From: Diospyros lotus
Lineage: Eukaryota; Streptophyta; Magnoliopsida; Ericales; Ebenaceae
Assembly (NCBI RefSeq): GCF_014633365.1
Contig: NC_068343.1
Span: 25,513,307 to 25,577,306, forward strand
Length of the DNA: 64,000 nt
Direction: 5' to 3'
Below, piece after piece: positions 49,006 to 60,039 of the stretch. Positions within the stretch are counted from its first letter, which is position 1. The number at the start of each line of letters is the position of its first letter. Under the pieces are notes generated by a model, which worked only from the letters and a program-made list of their open reading frames with translations, did no database searches and was not told the DNA's origin. The position numbers and the translations under genes are program-made.

Positions 49006-50188
49006 ACACCTGCAATGTGGGATTTTTGGTCCTCGACGATCCTTTCCCTTAGTCTATCCGAATGGTGTGACTTGTTGCCCGAAACAAGCACCAGAGATAC
49101 CTCAACTGGAGGCTTAAAGCCTCGGCCAGTCCGTTCGGCTTGCTTTTCGGTGACTCCTCAAAACCCCATTAAACTTACATGAAAACTCTTCATATTTTCC
49201 AGAAATGATCCTCACCCACACGAGAACAAAAGCCCTCTATCACTTGCTCTTGATTTGCTCTCTAACATCTTCGATTTTAAGCTTCAACTAACGAAAAAAC
49301 CCTCGGCCTCTTTTCCTATTTATAGCTGAAATCGGCCCTCGAAACGCCCATGGCCACTTACACCGATACCTTAAACACCTCATATTCCCCTTGATCAGCC
49401 CAAAAGCACCGATAACCAACCTTGAAAGCCCATTTATAGGGCATTGACATTCCGACCGAATCACGGTCGAAAATTTTGAAACTTCGGCTATCTCATGCTC
49501 GTTGTCAGTCGAGGCTTGGTTCTTGAGCTTCCCCGACTAGTTTCCTTGGGATCCCTATGGTTGAAGGCCTCAAAAGATGGCCTATAGAGCTATTGGTCGG
49601 CCATGACAGCTTCTTCTTTTGCTTATTGCACATTTGCCCCCCTCAATTTTTGACTTTGACACTTTGATCTTTCTCACAAAGCCCCTGAGTATTTCATCAT
49701 TTCCAACAAGACCCCCAAGTTCTAGGATTGACATTCATGCCCCCAGGATTAAGAAATAACGATGGGTTGACCTCCCTCAGTCAATTTCGAGAAATCACAC
49801 TTAGGCCCGACTGAATTATTTTATTAAAAACCTTCTCATTTCCACCCAAAATCACTAAAGGGTTATTCTACTTGATAAATCGAAGCTTTTAAAGGTTCCA
49901 TCATCTTTCAGAAGTCCCCTCAGACGATTTGGTTTTTTCAGCCCGAACTGAAGTTATATCAAAAACTATCTCTGATCCGATTTCTTTCGGTGCTAAAAAT
50001 CATATCTCGAATTGCTTAGTGATGATATGATCTTCTTTTTGATCATTCAAGTTTCAGGATACTCCTTTCGATTGACTCGACTAAATAACATTAACAATAT
50101 GCTTCATAAGAACCTGAATTCAACCATTCTAATGTCACGAATTACAAAATATTTCTTGCATCATTTATTTCAAATATGGGGTTTTACA
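49006..50188 (-). repeat. Remaining (5') part of outer solo LTR B
   Basis: It completes LTR B after the nested solo LTR. It resembles the C1/C2 LTRs, for example 'aggcccgactgaattatt' and 'gggttattctac' near 49800-49870 compared with 21840-21905. It ends ggggttttaca at 50188. Confidence 0.75.
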
Positions 50189-50193
50189 GATAT

Positions 50194-50491
50194 AGACTTG
50201 GCATAAGAATCACGAAGGTATATGCTATTGTCTATATTATACTTTCAAATCATATTGTGTTCATGTTGATTTAATTGCCAATATTATGACCATAGTGCGA
50301 ATTTATGGAAGTAAATACAGTTATGATCTAATTTTGGTAATTAGGTTGAACAAAACATGTTTAAAGGTGATTATTTGTTAAGTTATGCTTTCAAAAATAG
50401 TGGCCACTTAGGTTTTCAAATTTGTATTATCCAATTGGAAAGTCAATTTAAAAAAAAAATGACAATTACTAATATTGCACAAGTGAGAGAA
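50194..50491 (+). mobile_element. 3' tail of copia element E, right part, with polypurine tract
   Basis: This non-coding continuation of 30921-31158 follows the B insertion. It ends gcacaagtgagagaa (50477-50491), which fits a copia polypurine tract, followed by the TGTTAT start of an LTR. Confidence 0.65.
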
Positions 50492-53400
50492 TGTTATAAT
50501 TTTTCATAATGTGTGCAATATTAATTGGATTTTGTTTTGAGAAAATCGGTTTTACTATAGCTTAACAATGTCTGGAGGCCCAATAGATTATATGTGATCG
50601 TGATTGGACATTGGGCTCGGTGTACCTTAATGCACTTAACCCATTTGTATATATATGATTTTTGAAATAAGTGTAGGCCCAATAGGGTTTTGTGATTGGT
50701 GAAACCCTATTGGCATTATATATGAAATATCCCAAAATATGAAAATAAATAATAATTATTTAAACCGGTGTTTGAGGACATTATTGAATATTTGGAAATT
50801 TAAGAGGAAGTATTTATTTATATGGTTTTGAGGGAAATAAGGAAATATTAATTTATTTGGGTATTTGGAGATTTAAGAAAAATGTTTATTTATGTAATTT
50901 TGAGGAAATAAGAAATTTAGGTATTTAATTAAATTACTTGGGAGTATTTATGGAAATAAGGAAATAATGATTTAATTTGTATTTTTGGTGATTACTGAGT
51001 GTTTATTGTTTAAAGAAAATAATTATTTATTTGGGGAGTATTTAGGAAAATAATAAAATAAATTGAATTATGAGATTTTTGAAAATTATGGGGTGAAAGT
51101 GAAATAAGGGGTAACTGTGAAGTAGGGGCAAAAGTGCCGATTTCCGAAAGTTCTGGGCACTGGAGTAATTCTTGAAACTGGGTCATGGGTCAGCTTAAAT
51201 ATAATCGCGTGTATATATAAGTTGAAGGCGTGTGTGGGGCGGGCGGTCACGCGCGAGGGTTGCCATGCGGGGGACGCGGGATCGAATTCGCGTGGGCACG
51301 CAAGGCTGGGTTTTGCTAATTTAATTTGACCAAGGGAGAGACCGAAACGACGTCATTTCTGCCCCAAAGGCGGTGGCCTTCTGCGCAGCCCAGCGACTAC
51401 CATGTGGCCGTGCCCCAGCCTCTCATTTTGGCCAATTTAAAGGCCGATTTCGGCCTTCTTCGAGCAGCAATTGCAAAGGAAAAAATGGCAGAAGGTGGCG
51501 CGCACAGTGAAAAAAATAAAGGAATTTGGGGGCAAAAATCCAAGATTAAATGTGATTTAAATGGGGTTTAGTTAGCCAGGTGCGTAAAAAATTATATATT
51601 AAACATTCTGTACGGTTAAAATTTCATTTTGAATCCAATTTTATTAATTTTGGAAGTTTAATCTATTTTACAGCGTGTATTATTTTAGTGGCATTCAAGC
51701 GTAGAAATGTTGTAAACAACTAAATTCAGGGAAACTCTCCTCTACCCTTGCGATTTCTTTCCATTTTGTGAACCCCTCGTCTTCTCTCAATTCGTTTTGG
51801 TATCGCGTATTAATTATATGAAACGAGAATTTTATTAAGTGTGAATTAATTTAAAATAAATAGGAGGCTTATTGTGATTTTATTTGAGGTGTGCTTACAT
51901 GAGATTTTAGAGGGCTAAATTATTTATATGACACGGTAGATTTATTTAATTAAAGTTACGATTTTATTAATTACCAGGAAACGTTTTACTTCACAACGGG
52001 AGTACAAGAAAAGCAAGAAATGACAGTGTAAAGGCAAGCTCCCAACCCTCTCCTCCTGTTCTTTAATTCCCGTGAGAGATTTCGTGGTTTCTCGTATTCT
52101 ATGCCCTCCCTTACTCTAATTCGACGCCTAGCATTATTTATTGAGATATTATTCAATTGTTTTAATTTAAATTAAATCTGGGCTTCTAGAATTTTATTCG
52201 TTGTGTGCCTATGGGGGCTTGTACTGCCCCCAGTCCTTTTGGAATGATGCTGAACCCAACTTGGGGACTAGGTTCATAGTTGTGCGGATTTATTTACAGT
52301 TTTCTCAGATTTATTTATGGTTTGGATAGAGCTATCGAGCAGTGGTCGGCTATTTGGTGATGTGGAGTAGACTATCGTACAGCTTTGATGTGAACCGTTG
52401 GGTAGACACTCCTAGTCACTGGTCGTTAATCAATGCCGGACACTGCTGACTAGCTCTTCTAGTATGTGATTTATTTCATGATTCGATATATTGTTTTATA
52501 GTTCATGGTTTGATATGCACATGGGTACGAGACGCATGTGGGATACTCATTTATTGAGTGTGCTTGGACACAGACATTCTAGCTTGGTTAGGTTGCATTC
52601 AGCACGGGCATATGCATCGCGTGTGGTTTACTATGTGGGCGGAGTATGGCCTGATGCCTGGATGTATGGGCACCAGTGTATCACATTGATGCTCATTTGC
52701 ATTTTTATGTGCATTGCATGGTTACTGGTAGTTATCAGTTCCTGGATGGGAGAACCGTTCCGACGGAACCTATCGCTCGGGTGTCGGGAGTTCCGACACG
52801 GACATACAGGTGACGGGAGCATCGACCCGGGACAGCACGCGCAGGTTTGTTGGAGATTTATGTTGCCTCTCAGGGCAGCGGCAGGTTGGTATGGGACTTG
52901 GGTGCCGTGTGTCTTATATGGGCCCCAAGGACTAGTATGTGTTTTCATTATGCTATACTATTATGTGGCAACATCTCATAGCTTGTATATGCTTGGGGGT
53001 TGGTGTTCTGGGGAAGAGCTTATTGGATCTATACAACCTTTCTTTCCTTATGCTTGCTGAGTCTCTCGACTCAATTTGCTTTCCATCATTCTAGGTAGTG
53101 GCAACGTGGGCCATGGCAAGGAAGTCAGCTTTTAGCAGCAAAGTCGGTATGGTGTACAAGCAGTCCTATCAGTCCCGGTCAACTCTGATAGTTCAATAGG
53201 ATTTACTCTATTATTTTTACTGTATCAGGTCTTTCCTCGTGTCTTATGCATGTCAGCATAGGAGTCTGAATTCATTCATTTATCTTGTGACCGCTGTGCT
53301 AGCGGTGTTCCCGTAATGCATGCATGTATATAGCTTTCGCTTCAGTTGTTTTAATTCTTGTGTATGCATGCCAGGGTGGTTCTTATCTTGTGGTTCATTC

Positions 53401-53650
53401 TTTCTCCTTCCGTAAGTGCTCCCGTTCGGGTAGTTTGGGTGCTTGGGGGATATCCAGGCGGGGGTGCTTACAATATATATATATGGCTAGATCTCCTCTT
53501 CTCTCTAATCACATCTATTAAACCATTTCTTCCCATTAAGAAAAGGTTAAGGTATCAGAGAGGAGAAGAAGAGGAAGATTTGGTCTGATGCAGTGCATTT
53601 GTACTTGCCACTTCAATCACATTTTTTAATCTCACTTATGGATCTTAGAG
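50492..53650 (+). repeat. 3' LTR of copia element E (interrupted; right edge uncertain)
   Basis: It starts TGTTATAATTTTTCATAATG after the polypurine tract and has a TATA-like stretch around 50640-50720. It is interrupted by solo LTR 50723-53472 and resumes in atatatatatggctagatc. The terminal CA is not identified because no second LTR copy of this family is in the window. Confidence 0.55.
50723..53472 (+). mobile_element. Solo gypsy LTR of the D family
   Basis: It is 2750 bp, TGAAATATCCCAAAATATG...GGTGCTTACA, with the 5-bp target duplication atata (50718-50722 and 53473-53477). It aligns with the D 3' LTR (15126-17905) throughout. An open frame at 52491-53060 (189 codons) has a partner in the same position of the D LTR (16947 onward) with related residues such as RVVYYVG and WPDAWMY, but nothing in it resembles a known domain. 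Confidence 0.9.
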
Positions 53651-54005
53651 GTATTCTTCTTTTAAATAATGTCAGTGTCTTATATGATATGTGCATTTAA
53701 TATATATTGTGAATCATTTATATCCAACACCTATATCATAAAATTCATGAACATTAATTAGATTACATATTATTATTAAGTATTTGAAAAGTTGGATAAG
53801 CAAAAATGCATACATATACAGAGAAAGACATATATTACAATAAAGCATGGTTTCTATAGGCAAGTACATCAGAAACGAAAATACCAATAAAAAGGGGCAA
53901 GCATAAGGTAAGACTAACATGACAAAATAAGGGATAGTTTTATGTAGAAAAATAAGAATGACAATCCATTTTGTTTTTTCTTCTTCAGCATACTCTGATA
54001 GTTTC
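53651..54005. other. Spacer downstream of the ankyrin gene
   Basis: AT-rich sequence between the copia LTR and the stop codon of the minus-strand gene, probably including its 3' UTR. No AATAAA-type signal can be assigned with confidence. Confidence 0.45.
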
Positions 54006-57000
54006 TCAATTTGTTGGGTTTGAGAAGGTCAAACGGAGAACTCGAATGAAGATCCGAACATGCAGTATTGCATAAATGATGACTGGAATACTTCCTATCA
54101 TAAGTAGTGGTATAGAGATCCACACAAAGCGCAAGCGCAACATTATGACTAAGGCAATACCGAAAGCTACCAACATCGTTGCAATGGATAGGAAGAGAGT
54201 GAAAAGGCCGAACATCAAAGCCAGCGGCAACTTGATTAGGAAATCTTCTTCTCTGAAAAGCGATGTATGAATGCCCAAGAATATCATAGCTGAAGTGCAA
54301 GAAAAGAACATTGAGAATGCATCTGAAATTATGTAAGCAGTTACGTATTTTGATTGCAAGTTCGTACAAATGCCGGCATCCTCTTTATTGCTGCCTGGAG
54401 ATGCGGATGCTGCAGCAAACATTATAGTCACAATTAGGGTTGCCACTACTGAACAAGATGTTGCTACATCCTTCAACCAGCGTCGTGCTTCATTCTTAAG
54501 CTTCTTGTGTTCCTCTCCAAATAAATCTTTTGGAGTTTTGTCATTTTTGTTTAATATTCCTTTGCACATAGGTACCTTCTTCTTCATTTCCTGCAAATAC
54601 ATTACAAATACATCACATTTTTCTCTGGCTTATAGAAACAATAATTTGTAAAAACAAAGCTCTCTATATCTATCCCTGTAATCAACACAATTTTTGTTTT
54701 CATTCATGTTTTAGTAAGAAGAAGAAAACAAGTTAAAAATAAATAAAATAAAGGAAATAATATCTGGGCTACGAGAATAATAATATAATAAGATAGGTAA
54801 AAACAATATCTATCTATTTGTTACCATAAAAGGAAATAAAACAAAAAAAAATCAATTTTCTGCTTGTTTACTTTGTGAGGTTTCTTTGTTTTTGCACAAT
54901 ATTTTGACGTCATGTTTAAAACTCACAAAATTATAAATACTTCAAGAAATTAATTATACTTCTTCATATATAAAATTATCAACTATTTTTTAAAAATTAA
55001 AAATATTTCTAACTTCTGAAAATTATAAACACTTTTAGTTAGTAAGAGTGTTTATTTTATAAAAAATACACATACTTTTTATGCATAACAAAAATGTTGA
55101 TAATTTTTTAAACTTGATTGATAATTTATGAAAATATATTTACAATATTGTGAGTGACAAAACATTATGTATAATTACCATTGCCGTTTTCTTTTTGGTT
55201 TCAAAATTTCTGTCTTTATCCTTACTAAGAAAAAATAATGAAAAAAAAAAAAAAAAAAGCTACAAAGAGCTAATTTAAAATTAAGTACCATAAATCGTTG
55301 TAGCTCTATCTGCATCTGTAGAGCTGGACCAAGAAATTGGGTAAAATGGGACGGTGATAACTTTGCAGCTTGATGGAGGAGGGTGTTACCATCGCGATCG
55401 GGAATTAAGGATGCTAAATGTCCCGTTTCAGGTCTTTTACATGCAAATCTATAGATCTTCTCAGGGCCTTTTGAAATTGCGTGAGCAACAAGTGTTAATC
55501 CATCAATCTCAAACCACAGCACATCAGGGCACTCTTCAGTAACTACTTCGACAAAATCCACATTCCCTTGTAAAATAGCCATCAGCATTGGCCTCGCCAA
55601 GACTATTGGTTTAGCATGATACATATTTGAACGAAATAATTTCTTAGATATTTCACGCAACAAGGCACATCCTCCTTCGCCATTGTACATGAGCTTATTC
55701 CCGCACACCAATGGGGCTGTCATTTAAACAAAAGAGACAACAACCTTTGATATTAATTAATGCCTTTTAAACTCACTCTAAATTATCATTTTAGTGTGAA
55801 GTAGCGGTTAAAGATCAATAATGGTTTTAATATCAATATTTGCAGGACTAACTAATTTTATGAAAAACTCACAAAAAGTAAATAACTAGCTAGTTTTAGA
55901 CTTGTTGCCTAGTAAGGTAGCGTTTGTTAAAATGAGCAAAATAAGGAAGTATTAATATAAGTTCAGAATGATTTTTGGACTAAGATATGAAATGGTTAAG
56001 ATAAAGTTGGAAAGCATTTTAAGATTTTTATCAAACTATTTGTTAAATTCTTTGAAATGCATTAAATGACACATACGTCATTTTTTTCTTATATATAGGG
56101 AACAAAATATGCTTTTCTTAAAGGGAGAGAGATATGCATATCTTGAAAAATCAAGATAAGAGATCATTAATGATTTTTTCAAGAATGGTTAGATAAGCTT
56201 AACAAATATGTTAAAAAAGACAAAAGTATGAGATGCATACTTTTTCACCTCATATCTTAATTAACAAACGCAAAAGTATAGGAATTAAATTTGGAATAGT
56301 ATAATTACGTGGTTGAAGACCTGCACAATAGCACAGAAAGGCCAAGCCTCAATCACTAATAACCAATTAAAATGTTCACTTAATTCCAAAATTTGTAGAG
56401 AAGAGTATAGCTCACCTGAGGAGAGTTTGTCGTATACCCAAGCCAAGAATCGATTTCTTTTTTCTTTTGCTAAATCTGCAAGTGCTAGTGGATATAGGGT
56501 TGTACCTTTCTCCTTCTTTATTTCTTCAATGCATTGATCTGGACGTAGCTTGAAAACATCCAAAGCAATATCTATGTAATATGATTGGCAAAAGGATTAC
56601 CATTTACATGTATAACATCGGGTAGAAGTTTGCTGGAGAATAAGAAAAACTTATTATATAGGTTTGGCATTATTCTTTGCTAATTTAAATCATGTATCCC
56701 ATCACAAACAAAAATATATAATTTAATTATCTAGATACTATTACACTATCAAATAATTTATTATGACAAAATAACTAATCATGTATGTATATATTGGGAT
56801 CTGAGTTGGAGGCTGTTAAATTTTGGTATTGAGCTATGCCAGCCATAGTTTGGCTCTTCAGAGCTTTAGCCTAATCTAAACTTGGTGTATGCCTTTTCAG
56901 TTGGAAATGACATTGCTGATGCCTTGGATGAGTAGTCTTCTTTTGCATGTCAATTAGGTCATCTTCTAGTTTATAGGTTTGTAGTGTGTTTGTGTCATGA

Positions 57001-57972
57001 GGTGTTATGTGGTGCTTGTGCCCTTGTGGGTATTGTGTTTAAGGCTTGGGGTCATTAATTTCTTTAGTTAGCCCGTCAGTAGACTCTTTGGATCCTACCC
57101 GAGCTTCTTGTCTCAATGCATGGCCTCCCTTGGGGGTATACTTTTTTATGTGGAGTTTTGGTGCCTGATTCCAACTGAAAAAAAGGAAAAAAAAAAAAAA
57201 ACAAACGAGAAAGAAAATTGTGGTTTCGGTTCGTACCATAGATTTCAGCCGCAATGCATGCTTTGAAAAGCATAAACCAATTATGCTTGCTTGAATATCC
57301 ATAGTAAGTTGCTTTATCATCAGTTTTCAGATCTTCTCTCTTGAGCTTGAAGTTGTAGTTTTGCTCATAACCATGGAGTTCAGTGTTCATGGAGACTCCA
57401 AGGACCTTGAAATTATCTTGATACAACTGATCATAATTAATTGGATGTTTCTCATTAGCCTGGTTGCTCTCTTCCCTTAGATCTGGAACTTTTTGAACGT
57501 TATTAATATTGCCTGTACTCAACCTTTGATCTTCTCTCACGCTTACAAAAAGGTTAAACAGACTCCATGGAAAAAGATAATGAACAATGTCCCGGTGGCC
57601 GTAGAGAGCAGCCACAACAACAGGTAGGTATCCTTGAGAATTCCGTACGTCCACTAAGTCATCGTTTTTGTCCACTAACTTCTCGACAATACGCAGCTTC
57701 CCTCCTGCAGCAGCGAGAGTAAGCGCCGTTTCACCATAATCGTTTCTTTTTTTCAGCAATGTTGGATCTATATCCTGATCCAACAACGCTGAAACAATCT
57801 CTTCATGTCCAGCTACCACGGCCACTTGGACAGCATTTCCCTCGACCATTGTAAATCTATAGTTCAGCAGTGTCTTGTTATTATTCAGCATCTTCTTCAC
57901 CTCATCCAACTTTCCACTTCGCACCGCATCGTAGAAGTTTCTATCAAATTCTAAACTCAAAAGCAGAGGCAT
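54006..57972 (-). CDS. Ankyrin-repeat protein with C-terminal PGG membrane domain (ITN1/ACD6-type), four exons
   Basis: Exons on the minus strand: 57972-57237, 56571-56416, 55716-55289 and 54590-54006. All three introns are GT-AG and the phases agree (1, 1, 0), giving 634 codons plus a stop with no disruption. Exon 1 has ankyrin-like helices (GNAVQVAVVAGHEEIVSALL, GETALTLAAAGGKLRIVEKL, GYLPVVVAALYGHRDIVHYL). Exon 3 adds ARPMLMAILQGNVDFVEVV and RDGNTLLHQAAKLSP. Exon 4 is the PGG domain (KTPKDLFGEEHKKL, then WLKDVATSCSVVATLIVTIM) with about four membrane segments. Family members sit in the plasma or endomembrane system and act in salt, ABA and defence responses; a role here is only inferred. 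An upstream small exon cannot be excluded, so the start is the weakest point. Confidence 0.9.
55920..56271. mobile_element. MITE-like insertion in intron 2 of the ankyrin gene
   Basis: Perfect 11-bp inverted ends GCGTTTGTTAA (55920-55930) and TTAACAAACGC (56261-56271) bound an AT-rich 352-bp segment without coding potential. Size and ends suggest a hAT-type MITE, but I could not find a clear 8-bp target duplication. It lies wholly inside the intron 56415-55717 and leaves both splice sites intact. Confidence 0.5.
56790..57205 (+). mobile_element. Possible LINE 3' end with poly-A tail in intron 1 of the ankyrin gene
   Basis: This GC-richer block stands out from the AT-rich intron, has no frame of its own, and ends in an A-rich tract (57177-57201, aaaaaaaggaaaaaaaaa) on the + strand. 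It includes gatgccttggatgagtag near 56918, like the last codons of a LINE RNase H/endonuclease frame. It is opposite in orientation to the host gene. A retroposon 3' fragment is the simplest reading, but no family match is proven. Confidence 0.4.
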
Positions 57973-58659
57973 TAGGAAAATAAATAGAGAATAGAAAATT
58001 AAACGAATTAAGAATCCATTAATTAATTAATTTTGGGCTTTCTTTGGGGCTCAAGTGCATATGTTTTTGGATTGTTTTGTGTTGTAGCTCTTTGGGTTTC
58101 TATTGGGCTTTTGCTCGGCTGTGGGCTCCCTTTCTATTAATTAATACATTTCTCACTTGTGCTAAAAAAATAATATCGGCTTAATTAATTCAATTGCATG
58201 TGTGTTTTTATTATTTTTATATATTATTAAGGCTAGATGTCCGACTGATGATGCAGTTGGTAATCCTATTTGGGATTTATATTTAGTTGTCCTCGGTGGT
58301 GTAATAGTACTCTATTAAGTTTTTATACTAATATCATTCATCTCTTCATCCCTTAAATTTCAATCACCACAGGGATGACAACATTAAAACATAGTCTGAG
58401 AACATTTGAGATTCACAATGCTCTACTCTAGACTCCCCAATCATCTGCCATCGGGCTACTATAGATGATTATCTATGATATGCCTTGAAAATTGTACCTG
58501 GATTGGATTAGGGAACAAATCCAAACACTAGAATAGAAATGGAACGTAAAGGCATGGGAGACGCTTAAGGCCGAGCAAATGAAGACTCACACAGTCATAT
58601 GACTGAGTGGGTGAGGGAGCCTTTCTCCCCCACAAAAGCATGACCCACTTGATCATATG
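57973..58659. other. Upstream region of the ankyrin gene and TE-like spacer
   Basis: This should hold the promoter and 5' UTR of the minus-strand gene. A block at 58020-58165 rich in 'gggctttc/gggcttttg' ends in a short A run and could be another retroposon tail. A 25-bp text around 58594 (catatgactgagtgggtg) resembles the right flank of the TRIM at 59295 (atatgactgagtaggt). No frame is convincing. Confidence 0.4.
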
Positions 58660-58881
58660 TGTAATATTTTGTATCGAGTGATAAAAAGGATCGGAACAAC
58701 TTATTCTGATAGGTCTACGCAAACTTTCAGGGAGTCACCCATCCTTGGACTTTTCCAGCTCAAGCACACTAAACCCGAGAGTTCATTGCCTACATTTAAC
58801 CCAAAATGTCAACTGGTGTTGTTTCCTTACTTACTTATTCTCGATATATACTACGTTTCTCTGGACTCTTGGGGTATTACA
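58660..58881 (-). repeat. 3' LTR of the TRIM
   Basis: It runs TGTAATATTTTG (58660) to GGGTATTACA (58881) in + coordinates and pairs with 59070-59294. Its 5S-like part (cacccatccttgg...cacactaaacccgagag) is more diverged than that of the other LTR. Confidence 0.9.
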
Positions 58882-59069
58882 TTCTCCCCCACTTGAGCAT
58901 ATGATGTCCTCGTCATGTGACCTTACAATTGATCCTAGAGCTTCTCTCCTTTGAGGGATGCCATCCTAGAAGCCTGCCAGGAGTCGCTCCTTATTCAGGC
59001 ACTTGCACCCCAGCGCCACTCCCCGCTCTCATCGGACCGCCTTCTCCAAGGGTCGGCTCTGATACCACT

Positions 59070-59294
59070 CGTAACATCGCGCATCGAGCAATAGGAAGGA
59101 CCAGAACAACTTACCCTGATCGGTTTACACGAAGTTCCCAAGGGGTCACCCATTCTTGAGCTTCCCCAGCTCAAGCACGCTTAACCCGAGAGTTCTTTGC
59201 CTACATCCAACCCAAAAGATATCTAGTTGGTGTTGTTTTATTCCTTATTTATCCTCGATATATACTACATTTTCTAGGCTCTTGGGGTATGACA
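59070..59294 (-). repeat. 5' LTR of the TRIM
   Basis: It runs CGTAACATCGCG (59070, expected TG mutated to CG) to GGGTATGACA (59294) in + coordinates. The PBS lies two bases inside. It contains the better-preserved 5S-like segment. Confidence 0.9.
59138..59196 (-). promoter_or_regulatory. 5S-rRNA-like RNA polymerase III internal promoter in the TRIM LTR
   Basis: The minus strand reads gggttaagcgtgcttgagct (compare the 5S A-box region gttaagcgtgcttgggcg) and, further on, gaatgggtgaccccttggga (compare the C-box region ggatgggtgacctcctggga). In 5S genes these boxes bind TFIIIA and recruit RNA polymerase III. The rest of the 5S gene is not preserved, so this is a promoter mimic and not a 5S gene. 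Confidence 0.85.
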
Positions 59295-59299
59295 ATATG

Positions 59300-59990
59300 A
59301 CTGAGTAGGTAGGGGTGTCATCATTTTTTCTCTCTTTTACCCTCTAAAGTGTGTGAAAACCAGGTCTTGACCGAGTGGGTGTCACTCACTCACATCTTAA
59401 ACCCTTGGATACACCATCACGGTCGCAGAACTCTTAAATGGGCCCCGAAACTCCCGGGACAATTGTGAAACTCTCGAATGGGCGGCGAGACTCTCAGGAC
59501 GAGCACCACGTGTCCCCTCTCTCACTCCTCTATAAATAGGAGGCCTTGTCTCCGATCTCAGGTATGCTCTCTTTGGCACTCTAAGTACATTCTTGCTTTC
59601 CCACTCTCTAAAACTAACTTAAGCATCGAAGGGTTTCCATGGGGACACCCACTCGCGCCCTTAATCATGCCTTCATCTTACAGGTCTCTCCGTCATCAAG
59701 ATTCTCTCGGTAATCAAGGGTCACTCGATCATCAGGAAGCCTCCTGTTAGATCCAAAGAAGTCTCCCACTCATCAGGTCTCTCATTCAAAAGGTCACGAG
59801 AGTCTCTCGTCACTCAATGTACCCAAGACTCTCAAGACACTTTGGTGACGAGACTCTCAAGGCTCTTAGGATCCTCAAGAATCTCAGGACCCGTGAAACT
59901 CCTAAGACTCTATACTCTCAAGACTCTTGTAATCAACCACACACAAATCGCATTCTCCCATAATTAAAGATAGATTGTTGTATTTTGACA
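59300..59990 (+). repeat. LTR of a Tat-lineage gypsy element (left edge unresolved)
   Basis: A canonical TATA box (ctataaataggagg, near 59530) is followed by a leader rich in gactctcaag-type repeats. The segment ends tgtattttgaca, followed by a Tat-type primer-binding site. The layout (TATA box about 460 bp before a PBS of the tggcgccgtctgtgg type) is that of Tat/Athila-group LTRs. The 5' edge may precede the TRIM, which would then be inserted in this LTR. Confidence 0.6.
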
Positions 59991-59998
59991 TTAATAAT

Positions 59999-60013
59999 TG
60001 GCGTTATCTATGG
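59999..60013 (+). other. Degenerate primer-binding site of the Tat-type element
   Basis: tggcgttatctatgg differs in a few positions from the tggcgccgtctgtgg sequence common in Tat-lineage gypsy elements. The differences are mostly C-to-T and G-to-A, as expected from decay of methylated DNA. Confidence 0.65.
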
Positions 60014-60039
60014 AAAGAAGGATAAAAAGTAAACTTAAG

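Larger units (their letters stand above)
31159..50188 (-). mobile_element. Outer solo gypsy LTR (B) hosting nested insertions
   Basis: In + coordinates the LTR starts TGTAACACCC (31159) and ends GGTTTTACA (50188), flanked by a perfect 5-bp target duplication gatat (31154-31158 and 50189-50193). Removing the nested element 31422-45406, the nested solo LTR 46410-49000 and their target duplications leaves about 2.44 kb. Minus orientation is inferred from tgtaaaaccccatatttg at the right end and from similarity to the C1/C2 LTRs. No PBS or PPT flanks it, so it is a solo LTR left by LTR-LTR recombination. It is inserted in the 3' tail of copia element E. Confidence 0.88.
58660..59294 (-). mobile_element. 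Cassandra-type TRIM retrotransposon with 5S-like LTRs
   Basis: The complete element is 635 bp. Its 222-bp and 225-bp LTRs (58660-58881, 59070-59294) are flanked by a perfect 5-bp target duplication atatg (58655-58659 and 59295-59299). On the minus strand the order is 5' LTR, PBS tggtatcagagcc (59067-59055), about 190 bp of non-coding interior, purine tract (tcaagtgggggagaa, 58896-58882), 3' LTR. The LTRs contain sequence matching the internal promoter half of 5S rRNA (gttaagcgtgcttg and atgggtgacc), the hallmark of Cassandra TRIMs. It has no coding capacity and depends on proteins of other retrotransposons. Confidence 0.93.

Noticed and set aside
53473..53500. (AT)n run as a promoter TATA element of a host gene
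   Set aside because: It is part of the target duplication and resumed copia LTR; no gene follows on the plus strand.
57973..58020. Additional upstream exon of the ankyrin gene
   Set aside because: No frame with ankyrin features or a fitting donor was seen before the TE-like spacer, but this cannot be excluded without transcripts.
59138..59196. A 5S rRNA gene
   Set aside because: Only the internal promoter half resembles 5S, it occurs in both LTRs of a TRIM element, and the rest of the 120-nt gene is absent.
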